From NCBI GenBank assembly GCA_001298555.1, contig LJCW01000285.1, positions 1-59,735 on the forward strand: a stretch of 59,735 nt of DNA. The letters are read 5' to 3'. The stretch comes from Actinobacteria bacterium OV450. GTDB lineage: Bacteria; Actinomycetota; Actinomycetes; Streptomycetales; Streptomycetaceae. Each line of letters begins with the position of its first letter. Position 1 is the first letter of the stretch. The position numbers and the translations under genes are program-made. The notes beneath the pieces are model-generated. The model was not told the DNA's origin. It ran no database searches and saw nothing but the letters and a program-made list of their open reading frames with translations. Of this stretch, positions 8,530-16,938 are shown in pieces.

Positions 8530-9930
8530 ATGTCTGAAACGATCAGCGCCCCTCAGGCCCTTGCCCCCGCCACGGGGCCCGTCCCCCCGAAGCTCAAGCG
8601 TTCCATCGGCGTCGTCGGCGGCACACTGCTGACGCTGTCGTGCGTGACGCCCGCTTCGACCCTGTTCGTCGTCGTGCCCGACCTGTTCGGGTCCCTCGGG
8701 ACATGGACCGCCCTCACGATCGCCATCGGCTCGCTGCTCTGCATCGGCGTGGCGTTCTGCTACTCGGAGCTCGGCACACTGATCCCGAGCGCCGGCGGCG
8801 AGTACGCGATGGTGTCGACCATGGCGGGCCGACTGGCCGGCTGGCTGGTGTTCGTCTTCTCGCTCCTGGTCGTGATGATCGTGCCGCCCGTGATCGCCAT
8901 GGGCACCGCCGACTACCTCGCGCCGATCGTGCACATACCGGCCCCGGTCGCGGGCGGCGGCGTGATGCTGCTCGCCACCCTCGCCGGCCTGCTGGACCTG
9001 CGGGCCAACGCGTGGATCACCGGCATCTTCCTGGTGCTGGAGGTGGTCGCCGCCGCGCTGGTCGCCGTACTGGGCTTCGCGCACAGCGAGCGGGGTGCCG
9101 GTGCGCTGGTGCACGGTTCGGTCGCGGCCGAGGGCGGCGGTACGTCCACGGTGACGGCGATGATGGTCGTCTCCGGGCTCGCCATCGCGCTGTTCATCAC
9201 CCAGGGCTTCTCGACCGCCGTCTACCTGTCGGAGGAGCTGGAGAACCCGCGGCGCAACGTCGCCCGCACGGTGCTGGCCACCCTCGCCATCTCCACGGCC
9301 GTCATCCTGGTCCCGGTCATCGCCATCACGGTCGGCGCCCCCGACCTGGCGGCGCTGACCGAGGGCGACCTCGGCGGGATGGTCACCGCCTGGTCCAACT
9401 CGGCGGTCGGCACCTTCGTCAGCCTCTGTGTCGCGCTCGCCATCATCAACGCGGGCATCGTCATGGTGATCCAGAACTCCCGCGTGCTGTTCGCCTCGGC
9501 CCGGGACAAGGCCTGGCCCGAGCCGGTCAACAACGCGCTGTCCAAGCTCGGCCGCTTCGGCTCCCCGTGGGTGGCCACCCTGCTGGTCGGCGTCCCGGGC
9601 GCGGCCCTGTGCTTCGTCAACCTCGACACGCTGTACGGGGTCACCGGCGTCTCGGTGACGGCCATGTACCTGCTGGTCGCGGTGGCCGCCCTGTTCGCCC
9701 GGCGCGGCGCGCACCGCGAGGTGGCCGCCTGGCGGATGCCGCTGTGGCCGGCGGTGCCGGTCGCGCTGATCGCGGTCCTCGCGTACATCCTGGAGCAGCA
9801 GGACACCGAGTACCTGCTGTGGACCGGCGGGATCACCGCCGTGGCGACGCTGTACTGGGCGCTGTACCTGCGGCCGCGTCGGGACACCCGCTGGCTGGTC
9901 AGCATCCCGGAGGACGGCGAGTCCGTCTGA
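8530..9930 (+). CDS. APC-family amino acid permease
   Basis: A 466-residue amino acid/polyamine transporter with about 12 membrane segments. The first segment region LKRSIGVVGGTLLTLSCVTPAS matches the unwound helix 1 of the LeuT-fold APC family, followed by GGEYAMVS in segment 2-3 and a loop EELENPRRNVAR typical of this family. ATG 8530 is the start that removes an unsupported 109-residue extension; the Shine-Dalgarno is weak. Likely imports or exchanges an amino acid or amine across the cell membrane. It stands alone, with an ordinary gap before the convergent dehydrogenase. Substrate unknown. Confidence 0.82.
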   Translation: MSETISAPQALAPATGPVPPKLKRSIGVVGGTLLTLSCVTPASTLFVVVPDLFGSLGTWTALTIAIGSLLCIGVAFCYSELGTLIPSAGGEYAMVSTMAGRLAGWLVFVFSLLVVMIVPPVIAMGTADYLAPIVHIPAPVAGGGVMLLATLAGLLDLRANAWITGIFLVLEVVAAALVAVLGFAHSERGAGALVHGSVAAEGGGTSTVTAMMVVSGLAIALFITQGFSTAVYLSEELENPRRNVARTVLATLAISTAVILVPVIAITVGAPDLAALTEGDLGGMVTAWSNSAVGTFVSLCVALAIINAGIVMVIQNSRVLFASARDKAWPEPVNNALSKLGRFGSPWVATLLVGVPGAALCFVNLDTLYGVTGVSVTAMYLLVAVAALFARRGAHREVAAWRMPLWPAVPVALIAVLAYILEQQDTEYLLWTGGITAVATLYWALYLRPRRDTRWLVSIPEDGESV

Positions 9931-9975
9931 CCGCCCCCTGAGCACGGTCCACGGGGTCATCGGCATCGGCGGGGG

Positions 9976-11016
9976 TCAGTTCCCGTCGGCCCCGTCGATG
10001 CTGATGACGACCTTCCCGAAGGGTGCGTCCGTCGCGTACTCGCGGTAGGCCGTGCGGGCCCCCTCGAAGGGGTGGACGCGGTCGATGACCGGGCGCACCC
10101 GGTGGGCGGCCACCGCACGGTTCATGTCCTCGAACCGGGTGCGGCTGCCGACGAAGACCCGGCGGATCGTGGCCAGGCTCGACGCGTACGCCGCGTTCGA
10201 GATCTCGATGCCCGCCTTGCCTGCGCCGGCGGTGGTCAGCAGGGCGATCTGCCCGTACAGGGCGGAGGCCCGGACCGACTGCTCCACGGTCTCGGGGCCG
10301 CCCGTCTCGACGACGAGGTCGGCGCCCAGGCCGCCGGTGAGCTCCCGCACGGCCCGGCCCCAGTCGGGGGTGCGCCGGTAGTCGACGACCTCGTCGGCGC
10401 CGAGCGCCTTGAGGCGGTCCGCCCTGGCCCCGCTGGAGGTGGTCGACACCACGCGGCAGCCGAGGAGCTTGGCGAACTGCAGGGCGAACAGGGCGACCGG
10501 GCCGGTTCCGAGGGTCAGTACGGTCTGGCCGGGCAGCAGCGGTTCACCACCGGTCAGGGCGCTCCAGGCGGTGACCCCGGCGCAGGGCAGGGTGGCCGCT
10601 TCCTCCCAGGTCAGGTGGTCGGGGACGCGCACCGCCCACTGCTCGTCGAGGACGGCGTACTCGGTGAGCATCCCGTCGAGGGTGCAGCCGGGCTGGTCGA
10701 AGGCGTCCGGGGTGATCCGGCCGGTGCGCCAGCGCGGGAAGTACGCGCAGGACACGCGGTCGCCGACCGCGAACCGGGTGACGGCCTCCCCGACGGCCAC
10801 GACCTCGCCCGCACCGTCGCTGAGCGGTATGACGCCGGGCACGGCGGGCAGTGGGTAGCTCCGGTCGAGGATGAGCAGGTCCCGCTTGTTGAGGGAGGCG
10901 GCCCGGACGGCGACCACGACGGCGGTGGGGCCGGCCGGCTCCGGCCGGGGTCCGCCGGAGCCGCGCGGCACGATCCCCTCGATGCCGCCGAACGCTTCCA
11001 GGTGGTACGAGCGCAT
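9976..11016 (-). CDS. Zinc-independent alcohol dehydrogenase / quinone-reductase-like MDR
   Basis: A 346-residue medium-chain NAD(P)-dependent oxidoreductase. The GroES-like part contains NKRDLLILDRSY and PGVIPLSDGAGEV; the Rossmann part begins LTLGTGPVALFALQFAKLLG. The catalytic and structural zinc cysteines are missing, so it belongs with zinc-free reductases. GGAGG lies six bases before the ATG. It is divergent from a MmyB-like regulator; Xu and colleagues (2012) described such regulators as commonly paired with oxidoreductases in actinomycetes, and this locus fits. It is probably induced when the regulator binds a fatty-acid-like or quinone-like ligand (inference). Confidence 0.82.
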   Translation of the reverse strand: MRSYHLEAFGGIEGIVPRGSGGPRPEPAGPTAVVVAVRAASLNKRDLLILDRSYPLPAVPGVIPLSDGAGEVVAVGEAVTRFAVGDRVSCAYFPRWRTGRITPDAFDQPGCTLDGMLTEYAVLDEQWAVRVPDHLTWEEAATLPCAGVTAWSALTGGEPLLPGQTVLTLGTGPVALFALQFAKLLGCRVVSTTSSGARADRLKALGADEVVDYRRTPDWGRAVRELTGGLGADLVVETGGPETVEQSVRASALYGQIALLTTAGAGKAGIEISNAAYASSLATIRRVFVGSRTRFEDMNRAVAAHRVRPVIDRVHPFEGARTAYREYATDAPFGKVVISIDGADGN

Positions 11017-11123
11017 TGCATCCTCCGGGCCTGTCGGTCCTGCTTCGGTCCTGGTCCTGCGGTGCGGCTGCCGCCGGTGTGCGGCTGCCGCCGGTGCCCA
11101 GGTTCCGGGGCGGCGCGGACACC

Positions 11124-11149
11124 CGGCAATTCCCTGCGGGGAATGGCCG
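11124..11149. promoter_or_regulatory. Operator palindrome for the MmyB-like regulator
   Basis: ATTCCC-TGCG-GGGAAT (11129-11144) is a perfect 6-bp inverted repeat, flanked by CGGC (11124-11127) and GCCG (11146-11149), so 20 of 26 positions are symmetrical. It sits between two divergent starts, 31 bases before the regulator ATG. The assignment to this regulator is inference from position. Confidence 0.55.
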
Positions 11150-11179
11150 GGGCCGACCGGAGGGGGCTAGAAAGGGGGC

Positions 11180-11995
11180 ATGGCCACCACTGCCGCCACC
11201 CCCGCCCCCGCGCCGACCCCGTTCGCCCGTGAGGTCCGCCGACGGCGGGCGCTGCGCCGGATGAGCCAGCTCGAACTGGCCACCCTGGCCGGGACCACCC
11301 AGCGCCACCTCAGTTTCATCGAGAGCGGCCGCTCCACGCCGGGGCGGGCGATGGTGGTGCGGCTCTCCGAGTCCCTCGGGCTGACGTTGCGGGAGCGCAA
11401 CTCGATGCTGCTGAGCGCCGGTTACGCCCCGGCGTACGCGGAGTCACCGCCGGATTCCGCCGCCGTCGGGCCGGCGATGGAGGCCCTGCGGTCGATCCTG
11501 ACCGGGCACCTTCCGTACCCGGCGGTGGTCGCCGGCCGGCGCGGCGAACTCGTCCTGGCGAACGCCGCGTTCGGGGTCCTGACCGAGGGCGTGGCCGAGC
11601 GTCTCCTCGCGCCGCCCGTGAACGTGCTGCGGATCGCACTGCACCCCGAGGGGATGGCGCCGCGGGTAGCGAACCTCGCGGCGTGGGGGCGGCACATCAC
11701 GGAGAGCCTGCGGGCCCGGGCCACCGCCCACCCCGATCCGGAACTCGACTCCCTGATCACGGAGTTGACCGGCTACCTGCCCCCGGCGCCGCCGCCGGGC
11801 CCGGACCACCTCGGCTTCGCGGTGCCGCTGCGGCTGCGGACGGCCGGGGGCGAGCTCCGGCTGCTGACGACGCTGACCTCGTTCGCCACGGCCGTGGACG
11901 TCACGCTGGCCGAACTCCACCTGGAGGCCTTCCTCCCGGCCGACGCCACGACGGCCGACCTCCTGCGCCGGCGCGCGGCCGCCCGCCCCGCCTGA
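11180..11995 (+). CDS. XRE-family regulator with MmyB-like ligand-binding domain
   Basis: A 271-residue one-component regulator. An N-terminal helix-turn-helix (about residues 14-70; RRRALRRMSQLELATLAG and QRHLSFIESGRS) is followed by the MmyB-like domain (about 95-260), a PAS-like fold, with TGHLPYPAVVAGRRGE and the terminal EAFLPADATTADLLR typical of the family. AAAGGGGGC precedes ATG 11180. The divergent dehydrogenase and the 26-bp palindrome between them suggest autoregulation plus control of that enzyme. Ligand unknown. Confidence 0.86.
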   Translation: MATTAATPAPAPTPFAREVRRRRALRRMSQLELATLAGTTQRHLSFIESGRSTPGRAMVVRLSESLGLTLRERNSMLLSAGYAPAYAESPPDSAAVGPAMEALRSILTGHLPYPAVVAGRRGELVLANAAFGVLTEGVAERLLAPPVNVLRIALHPEGMAPRVANLAAWGRHITESLRARATAHPDPELDSLITELTGYLPPAPPPGPDHLGFAVPLRLRTAGGELRLLTTLTSFATAVDVTLAELHLEAFLPADATTADLLRRRAAARPA

Positions 11996-12064
11996 TCGCC
12001 GCCCCACCTGCCCCGCCTGATCCTCGCCCCGTCCGACCGCCGCCCCGCATGACCTCCCTGCGGG

Positions 12065-13861
12065 TCAGGCCGGGGAGGCGGTCCGGCCCAGGGTGATGGC
12101 CGTGTTCACCAGCCCGACGTGGCTGAACGCCTGCGGGAAGTTTCCGAGTTGGCGGTCCGACACCGGGTCGTACTCCTCGGCGAGCAGTCCCACGTCGTTG
12201 CGTACGCCGAGCAGCCGCTCGAACAGTTCGCGCGCCTCCTTCTCCCGCCCGGTCATGTGCAACGCGTCGGCCAGCCAGAACGAACAGGCGAGGAAGGCCC
12301 CTTCGTCGCCGGGCAGCCCGTCGAACGACGGGCCCTCGGTGCTGTAGCGGCGGACCAGTCCGTTGCTGCCGAGTTCCGCGCGGACCGCCTCGACCGTGCC
12401 GATCACGCGCGGGTCGTCGGGCGGCAGGAACCCCACGCGGGGGATCAGCAGGGTGGCCGCGTCGAGCTCCCGGGAGCCGTAGTACTGCGTGAAGGTGCCC
12501 CGCGCGGGGTCGAAGCCGTTCTCCAGCACGTCCTGGTGCACCTCGTCCCGCATGTTCCGCCACCGCTGCACGTCGCCGGGCAGTGAGGAGTCGCCCTCCA
12601 GGGTGCGCACGGCCCGGTCCGCGGCGACCCAGGCCATCACCTTGGAGTGCACGAAGTGCCGGCGCGGCCCGCGCACCTCCCACAGGCCCTCGTCGGGCCG
12701 GCGCCAGTTGCGCTCCAGGAAGTCGAGGAGCGCGAGCTGGATCCGCCAGGCGTGCCGTTCCGTGGGCAGCCCGTTCGCCCGGGCCAGGTGGAGGGAGTCG
12801 ATGACCTCCCCGTACACGTCGAGCTGGAGCTGGTCCACGGCCGCGTTGCCGACGCGGACCGGGGCGGATTCGGCGTAGCCGCGCAGCCACGGCAGGTCGG
12901 TTTCGGGGATCCGCCGCTCGCCGCCGATGCCGTACATGATCTGCAGGTCTGCGGGGTCGCCGGCGACCGCGCGCAGCAGCCAGGCCCGCCAGGCGCGGGC
13001 CTCGTCGTGGAATCCGGTCTCCAGGAGGGCGCCGAGGGTCAGGGTGGAGTCGCGCAGCCAGCAGTAGCGGTAGTCCCAGTTGCGGACGCCGCCGGGTTCC
13101 TCGGGGAGGGAGGTCGTCGCGGCGGCGGCGATTCCGCCGGTCGGGGCGTAGGTGAGGGCCTTGAGGGTGATCAGGGAGCGGGTGACCGCCTCCCGGTAGG
13201 GGCCGTCATAGGTGCACTGGGCAGTCCAGTCCCGCCAGTCGGCGAGGTTCTGTTCGAGCGCCTGGTACGGGTCGACGGTCGCGGGGCGCGGATGGTGCGA
13301 GGGGTGCCAGGTGAGGACGAAGGCGACCCGGTCGCCGGGGCCGACGGTGAACTCGGAGCGGGTGCTGTTGGCCTCGCCCCAGGTGGGCACGGCCGGTTCG
13401 CTCCGCAGCCAGACGGAGTCGGGCCCGGCGACGGCGACGCGCTCGCCGTCGGAGCGCCGGACCCAGGGGACGACGTGGCCGTAGTCGAACCGCAGGCGCA
13501 GGACGCTGCGCACGACGGCCTCGCCCGACAGGCCCTCGACGATGCGCATGACGTCGGGGGCGTCGTCGCGCTGCGGCATGAAGTCGATGACCTTGAACGA
13601 GGCTCCGTCCGGGGTGTCCCAATAGGACTCCAGGACCAGTGAGCCGTCGACGTAGGCGCGGCGTGTGCACCGGACGCCGGGGGCGGCACCGGCCGGGGCG
13701 ATGCTCCAGTGGCCGTTCTCCTCGTCGCCGAGGAGCGCCGCGAAGCAGGCGGGTGAGTCGAAGCGCGGCAGGCACAGCCAGTCGATGGACCCGTCGCGGC
13801 CGACGAGCCCGCTGGTCATGAGGTCGCCGATGAGTGCGTAGTCTTCGATGGGTTGTGTCAT
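12065..13861 (-). CDS. Glycoside hydrolase family 15 protein (trehalase/glucoamylase-like)
   Basis: A 598-residue GH15 enzyme with the family layout: an N-terminal beta-sandwich starting at IEDYALIGDLMTSGLVGRDG and an (alpha/alpha)6 barrel. NWDYRYCWLRDS (active-site region), GLWEVRG (general-acid Glu) and LLAEEYDP (general-base Glu) are intact, as is LGNFPQAFSH near the end. Actinobacterial members of this type are often trehalases; glucoamylase or glucodextranase is the alternative. No signal peptide, so cytoplasmic. I start at ATG 13861 with GGGGGAA about ten bases upstream. It lies 66 bases downstream of doxX on the same strand and probably shares its MarR-controlled transcript. A paralogue is at 19960. 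Confidence 0.86.
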   Translation of the reverse strand: MTQPIEDYALIGDLMTSGLVGRDGSIDWLCLPRFDSPACFAALLGDEENGHWSIAPAGAAPGVRCTRRAYVDGSLVLESYWDTPDGASFKVIDFMPQRDDAPDVMRIVEGLSGEAVVRSVLRLRFDYGHVVPWVRRSDGERVAVAGPDSVWLRSEPAVPTWGEANSTRSEFTVGPGDRVAFVLTWHPSHHPRPATVDPYQALEQNLADWRDWTAQCTYDGPYREAVTRSLITLKALTYAPTGGIAAAATTSLPEEPGGVRNWDYRYCWLRDSTLTLGALLETGFHDEARAWRAWLLRAVAGDPADLQIMYGIGGERRIPETDLPWLRGYAESAPVRVGNAAVDQLQLDVYGEVIDSLHLARANGLPTERHAWRIQLALLDFLERNWRRPDEGLWEVRGPRRHFVHSKVMAWVAADRAVRTLEGDSSLPGDVQRWRNMRDEVHQDVLENGFDPARGTFTQYYGSRELDAATLLIPRVGFLPPDDPRVIGTVEAVRAELGSNGLVRRYSTEGPSFDGLPGDEGAFLACSFWLADALHMTGREKEARELFERLLGVRNDVGLLAEEYDPVSDRQLGNFPQAFSHVGLVNTAITLGRTASPA

Positions 13862-13927
13862 TTGAGCGCTGTTCCCCCGAATGCCCGGGTCCAATCGGCG
13901 CAGGCCCCGGGCACCCCCTCCCGCACG

Positions 13928-14482
13928 TCAGCTGCGCACGAGGAGCAGCGCGCTCGCGATGACCACGCCGAGGGCGACGGCGAGGGCGCCGTGGGCGAGG
14001 CGGTGGCTGCGCAGTACGGGCAGGAAGCGGTCGGCGGCGTACCGGCCGGGGCCGGTGAGGGCCACGGCGAGGGCGGCGGCGGTCAGGAGCAGCTCGTACT
14101 CGATGCCCTTGGGGGCGAAGAACGACCCGGCTCCGTGGACGGCGATCGCGTTGATCATGGTGCCGACGACGGCGGCTCCGGCCAGCGGCGTGAGCAGCCC
14201 GAGGGCGAGGCCGAGTCCGCCGAGGGTCTCGGTCAGACCGGCGACGACGGCCATGGCGTCGCCCGCGGGGTAGCCGCTGGCGGTGAAGAACTGCCCGGTG
14301 CCGTCGATGCCGCCGCCGCCGAACCAGCCGAAGAGCTTCTGGGTGCCGTGGCCGGCCATGGTGAGCCCGAGGACGACGCGCAGCAGGAGCAGGCCGGCGT
14401 CGTGGGCGGAGGTGGAGGGGACGGGCGGGACGGCCGGTGCGGCGGCCTGCTGCTTCGTCGCGGTGACGGAGGGGCTGGTCAT
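13928..14482 (-). CDS. DoxX-family membrane protein
   Basis: 184 residues with a Thr/Ala/Pro-rich head and four hydrophobic segments. LLLLRVVLGLTMAGHGTQKL followed by FGGGGIDGTGQFF is the DoxX signature, and the GYPAG and GLLTPLAG stretches also fit. These integral membrane proteins are linked to redox or membrane-stress responses, but no reaction is established. AAGGAA precedes the ATG. A convincing promoter (TTGTTC, 17 bases, TAAGGT on the minus strand, 14586-14558) is overlapped by two MarR-type repeats, so repression by the divergent MarR protein is likely. GH15 follows on the same strand. Confidence 0.85.
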   Translation of the reverse strand: MTSPSVTATKQQAAAPAVPPVPSTSAHDAGLLLLRVVLGLTMAGHGTQKLFGWFGGGGIDGTGQFFTASGYPAGDAMAVVAGLTETLGGLGLALGLLTPLAGAAVVGTMINAIAVHGAGSFFAPKGIEYELLLTAAALAVALTGPGRYAADRFLPVLRSHRLAHGALAVALGVVIASALLLVRS

Positions 14483-14530
14483 GGGGGATTCCTTCCGGTC
14501 GGGCGGTCCGGGTGGGGACGGGCACAGGAG

Positions 14531-14546
14531 TTGTTCAAATTCGAAC
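14531..14546. promoter_or_regulatory. MarR-type operator, doxX-proximal copy
   Basis: TTGTTCAAATTCGAAC is a partial inverted repeat (GTTC ... GAAC) of the same family as the copy at 14568-14586. It lies just downstream of the predicted doxX -10 element, about where transcription of doxX should begin, a typical repressor position. Confidence 0.55.
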
Positions 14547-14557
14547 CGCCAGGCCCG

Positions 14558-14598
14558 ACCTTAACCATTGATTCAAATTGGAACAACCCGTGTAAACT
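14558..14598. promoter_or_regulatory. Divergent doxX/marR promoters with overlapping operator
   Basis: Leftward promoter: TTGTTC (14586-14581), 17 bases, TAAGGT (14563-14558), matching the main Streptomyces sigma-factor consensus. Rightward promoter: TTGATT (14568-14573), 19 bases, TAAACT (14593-14598), six bases before the marR ATG. The palindromic TTGATTCAAATTGGAACAA (14568-14586) covers both -35 elements, so one protein could repress both genes. Confidence 0.6.
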
Positions 14599-14604
14599 CG
14601 GGGC

Positions 14605-15078
14605 ATGGCTGAAACGAGATGGCTGGACGAGCGCGAGATGCGCGCCTGGAGCGGCTTCCTGGCCGCCTCCGCCCTGGTGAACCGGCGCCTCGACCAGCAG
14701 CTCAAGGACGACTCCGGCCTCTCGCACCCGCAGTACGAGATCCTCGTGCGGCTCGCCGCGGCACCGGACCGCGAACTGCGGATGACGGAACTGGCCAATG
14801 GCCTGATCAATTCGAAGAGCGGGCTGACCTACCAGGTCACCCAGCTGGAGAAGGCGGGCCTGGTCCGCCGCCGCAGCTGCCCCTCCGACGTGCGGGGGAT
14901 CTTCGCCGTCCTCACGGACGCCGGCCGCGCCCGCCTGGAGGAGGCCGCTCCCGGCCATGTCGCGACGGTCCGGGAGGCCCTGATCGACGTCCTGACCCCC
15001 GAGCAGCTCGATACGCTGGCGGACGGACTGGGCGAGGTCAGCCGCCGGCTGCGCGAACGCGGCGGACAGGGCGGTTAG
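14605..15078 (+). CDS. MarR-family transcriptional regulator
   Basis: A 157-residue winged-helix repressor. The recognition helix region reads LRMTELANGLINSKSGLTYQVTQLEKAGLVRR (about residues 66-97, given here as LRMTELANG then SGLTYQVTQ), followed by a wing with SDVRGIFAVLT and C-terminal dimerisation helices. TAAACT lies six bases before the ATG and there is no clear Shine-Dalgarno, so the mRNA is probably leaderless. Two related inverted repeats in the 122-base gap to doxX are probable binding sites. No signal-sensing residue can be named with confidence; one cysteine (in RRRSCPSD) might serve redox sensing. Confidence 0.86.
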   Translation: MAETRWLDEREMRAWSGFLAASALVNRRLDQQLKDDSGLSHPQYEILVRLAAAPDRELRMTELANGLINSKSGLTYQVTQLEKAGLVRRRSCPSDVRGIFAVLTDAGRARLEEAAPGHVATVREALIDVLTPEQLDTLADGLGEVSRRLRERGGQGG

Positions 15079-15133
15079 GGAAGGCCGGCCCGCGGACGAC
15101 GGATGACCGGGCCGAACGGGGTATAGGGGTGGC

Positions 15134-15460
15134 ATGGACGCAACGGTCTGGCTGACGATCGCCGCGGTCGTCGCCCTCGGGCTGGCGATCACGGCCGGCG
15201 TGCTGCTCGTACGGGTCTTCGCCGCGCGGCGGCTGCTGCTCGACGCGGGGATCCCGCTGCGCGACAAGGCGCTCTTCTGGGTCGCGGTGATCTACACGGT
15301 CTCGCCCGTGGACCTGATCCCGGACCCGGTGTACCTCGACGACATCGGCGTGCTGCTGCTGGCGCTGCGCTCCCTGCATGCGGCGGCTGCCGCCGTGCGG
15401 CCCGCCGCGGCCGGGGCGGCCGCCGAGCCCGCCATGGCGAAGAAGGCGGGCACGGGGTAG
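15134..15460 (+). CDS. YkvA/DUF1232 small membrane protein
   Basis: 108 residues. An N-terminal membrane segment (about 5-27) precedes the DUF1232 core, with the hallmark YTVSPVDLIPDPV and DDIGVLLLAL, and an Ala-rich tail. The family is widespread and has no defined biochemical role. TATAGG and GGGGTGG lie just upstream of ATG 15134. The gap to the MarR gene is short (55 bases), so read-through is possible. Confidence 0.8.
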   Translation: MDATVWLTIAAVVALGLAITAGVLLVRVFAARRLLLDAGIPLRDKALFWVAVIYTVSPVDLIPDPVYLDDIGVLLLALRSLHAAAAAVRPAAAGAAAEPAMAKKAGTG

Positions 15461-15580
15461 CGGGCCGCACGGCGGGGCAGTCCCGGCGGCCGGACCCGCC
15501 GCCGGGTCCGGACCCGCACCGGAAGCCGCCCGCGGCCCCGACGCCCCCTGGACCGGGGACCGTCGACGGCTGCTGACACC

Positions 15581-16911
15581 ATGTCCGCCATGCCTCTTGA
15601 AGATCGTGACGCCTGGTGCCCCTCCCCCACCGCCCTGCTGGAGGCCGGAGCCGCCCGGGTGCGGGAATGGTCCGGCCCCAGGCCGGTGGCGGGGTCGGCC
15701 GCGAGGTCTTCACCCAGGCCGGGGCCGTGTTCGGTCATGCGGACGTCTCGCGGGCGGAATACGCCTCGTGGCTGCACTTCGCCGCGAAGGTGCTGGGGCA
15801 CGACGCGTACGCCGAGCGGGTCGCCGCGGCCGAGCCCGGCATGCCGTGGCGCACCGTCTGGGCGTGGTGGCGGCCGGTCGGGGCGTTCCGGGCCGAGCCG
15901 AACCTCAGCGGGGACGCCAGCGCCGAAGTCTTCGACGGGCCGGGCGGGCCGGTCGGGCCGGACCGCCCGGCGGGCCGGAGCCTGCTGAAGGTCTGGTCGC
16001 TGTGGACCGAGGAGCGCTGGTTCGACCTGGCCACCGGCGAGCCGTGTCCGGCACCGGCCGCCGGCGAGTTCACCTCGCGCACGGAGGAGCCGAAGGAGGA
16101 CGAGCCGTTCCTCTTCGACCCGGACGAGGACGCCTGGGCCCTGCACTGCCCCGGTACCTGGGAGGACCCCGTGCCGCTGGGGGCGGGCCGCTTCCTGCTC
16201 ACCGAGGCGCGCGGGATCGTGGTGGTGGAGCGCAACCCGGCCGTGGCGGCGTCCGGTTGGCCGTCCGGTGGCGCCGACTCCGCCTCGTGGGAGGAGGGTG
16301 CGGGCGAGCCCTGGTTCGCGGGCCCGGAGCCCGGCGAGGCGCCGCTGGACGCGGCCCGCCTGGAGGCGGTGTTCGGCGCGGACGGGACCGTGCGGGTACC
16401 GGAGGCGCTGCTGCCCGCGGAGCTGACCCACGGCCCGACCCGGGAGCTGATCGGCACGGTGGGCCTGCCGCGGCACTGGGCGGCGGGCGCGACCTCCTTC
16501 CGGCTCGCCTGGACCGAGGACGGGCCGCGCGCACCGCGTTCCGGGGACGCGGAGCCGGACTTCGGCGGTCTGCTGCACCTGGGAACGTTCGCCGACGAGG
16601 GCGAGGTGCTCGTCCACCCGGCGACGGGCGCCGTGTCACTGGTCCACGAGGGCGAGGGGCCGTTCCCCTTCGCCCGGGACACCGAGACGTTCGTACGGCT
16701 CCTGGAGGCCGTACGCCGTTTCATGGGGGCGTGCTGGGACCCGTATCCGGGAGAGGACGGCCGCGGCTCCTTCCGCTCCGAGGTGGCGGGGCTGGAGCCG
16801 GGCGTCCTGGAGCCGGGCGTCCTGGAGCCCGGCGGCCCGCAGGGGCCGCGCGCCGCCGTCTGGGAGCACATCTTCGCGTCCATCACCGAACTGAGCGTGT
16901 ACGGCTTCTGA
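15581..16911 (+). CDS. SUKH-4-like protein, reading frame broken near its N-terminus
   Basis: The main frame (open from 15616) runs to 16911. Its C-terminal third (LPAELTHGPTRELI, GLPRHW, LLHLGTFADEGEVLVHP) resembles SUKH-4 immunity proteins of toxin systems. The real N-terminus appears to lie in another frame from ATG 15581 or 15590 (MPLEDRDAWCPSPTALLEAG), whose third positions are almost all G/C. One extra G in the four-G run 15691-15694 would join the two parts as PVAGVGREVFTQ. This is either a sequencing error or a fresh frameshift. Near the C-terminus a 15-base repeat encodes LEPGV twice plus LEPGG. No toxin gene is adjacent, so an immunity role is unproven. Confidence 0.62.
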
Positions 16912-16938
16912 CGCGGGGCGGACTCCGGCCCGGCGTCA
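16909..16938. terminator. Bidirectional hairpin holding both stop codons
   Basis: TGACGCGGGG (16909-16918) pairs with CCCGGCGTCA (16929-16938), nine of ten positions, with a 10-base loop. Each arm begins with the stop codon of one of the two convergent genes. A shared terminator is plausible; stop codons of convergent genes are naturally complementary, so three pairs are expected by chance. Confidence 0.4.
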
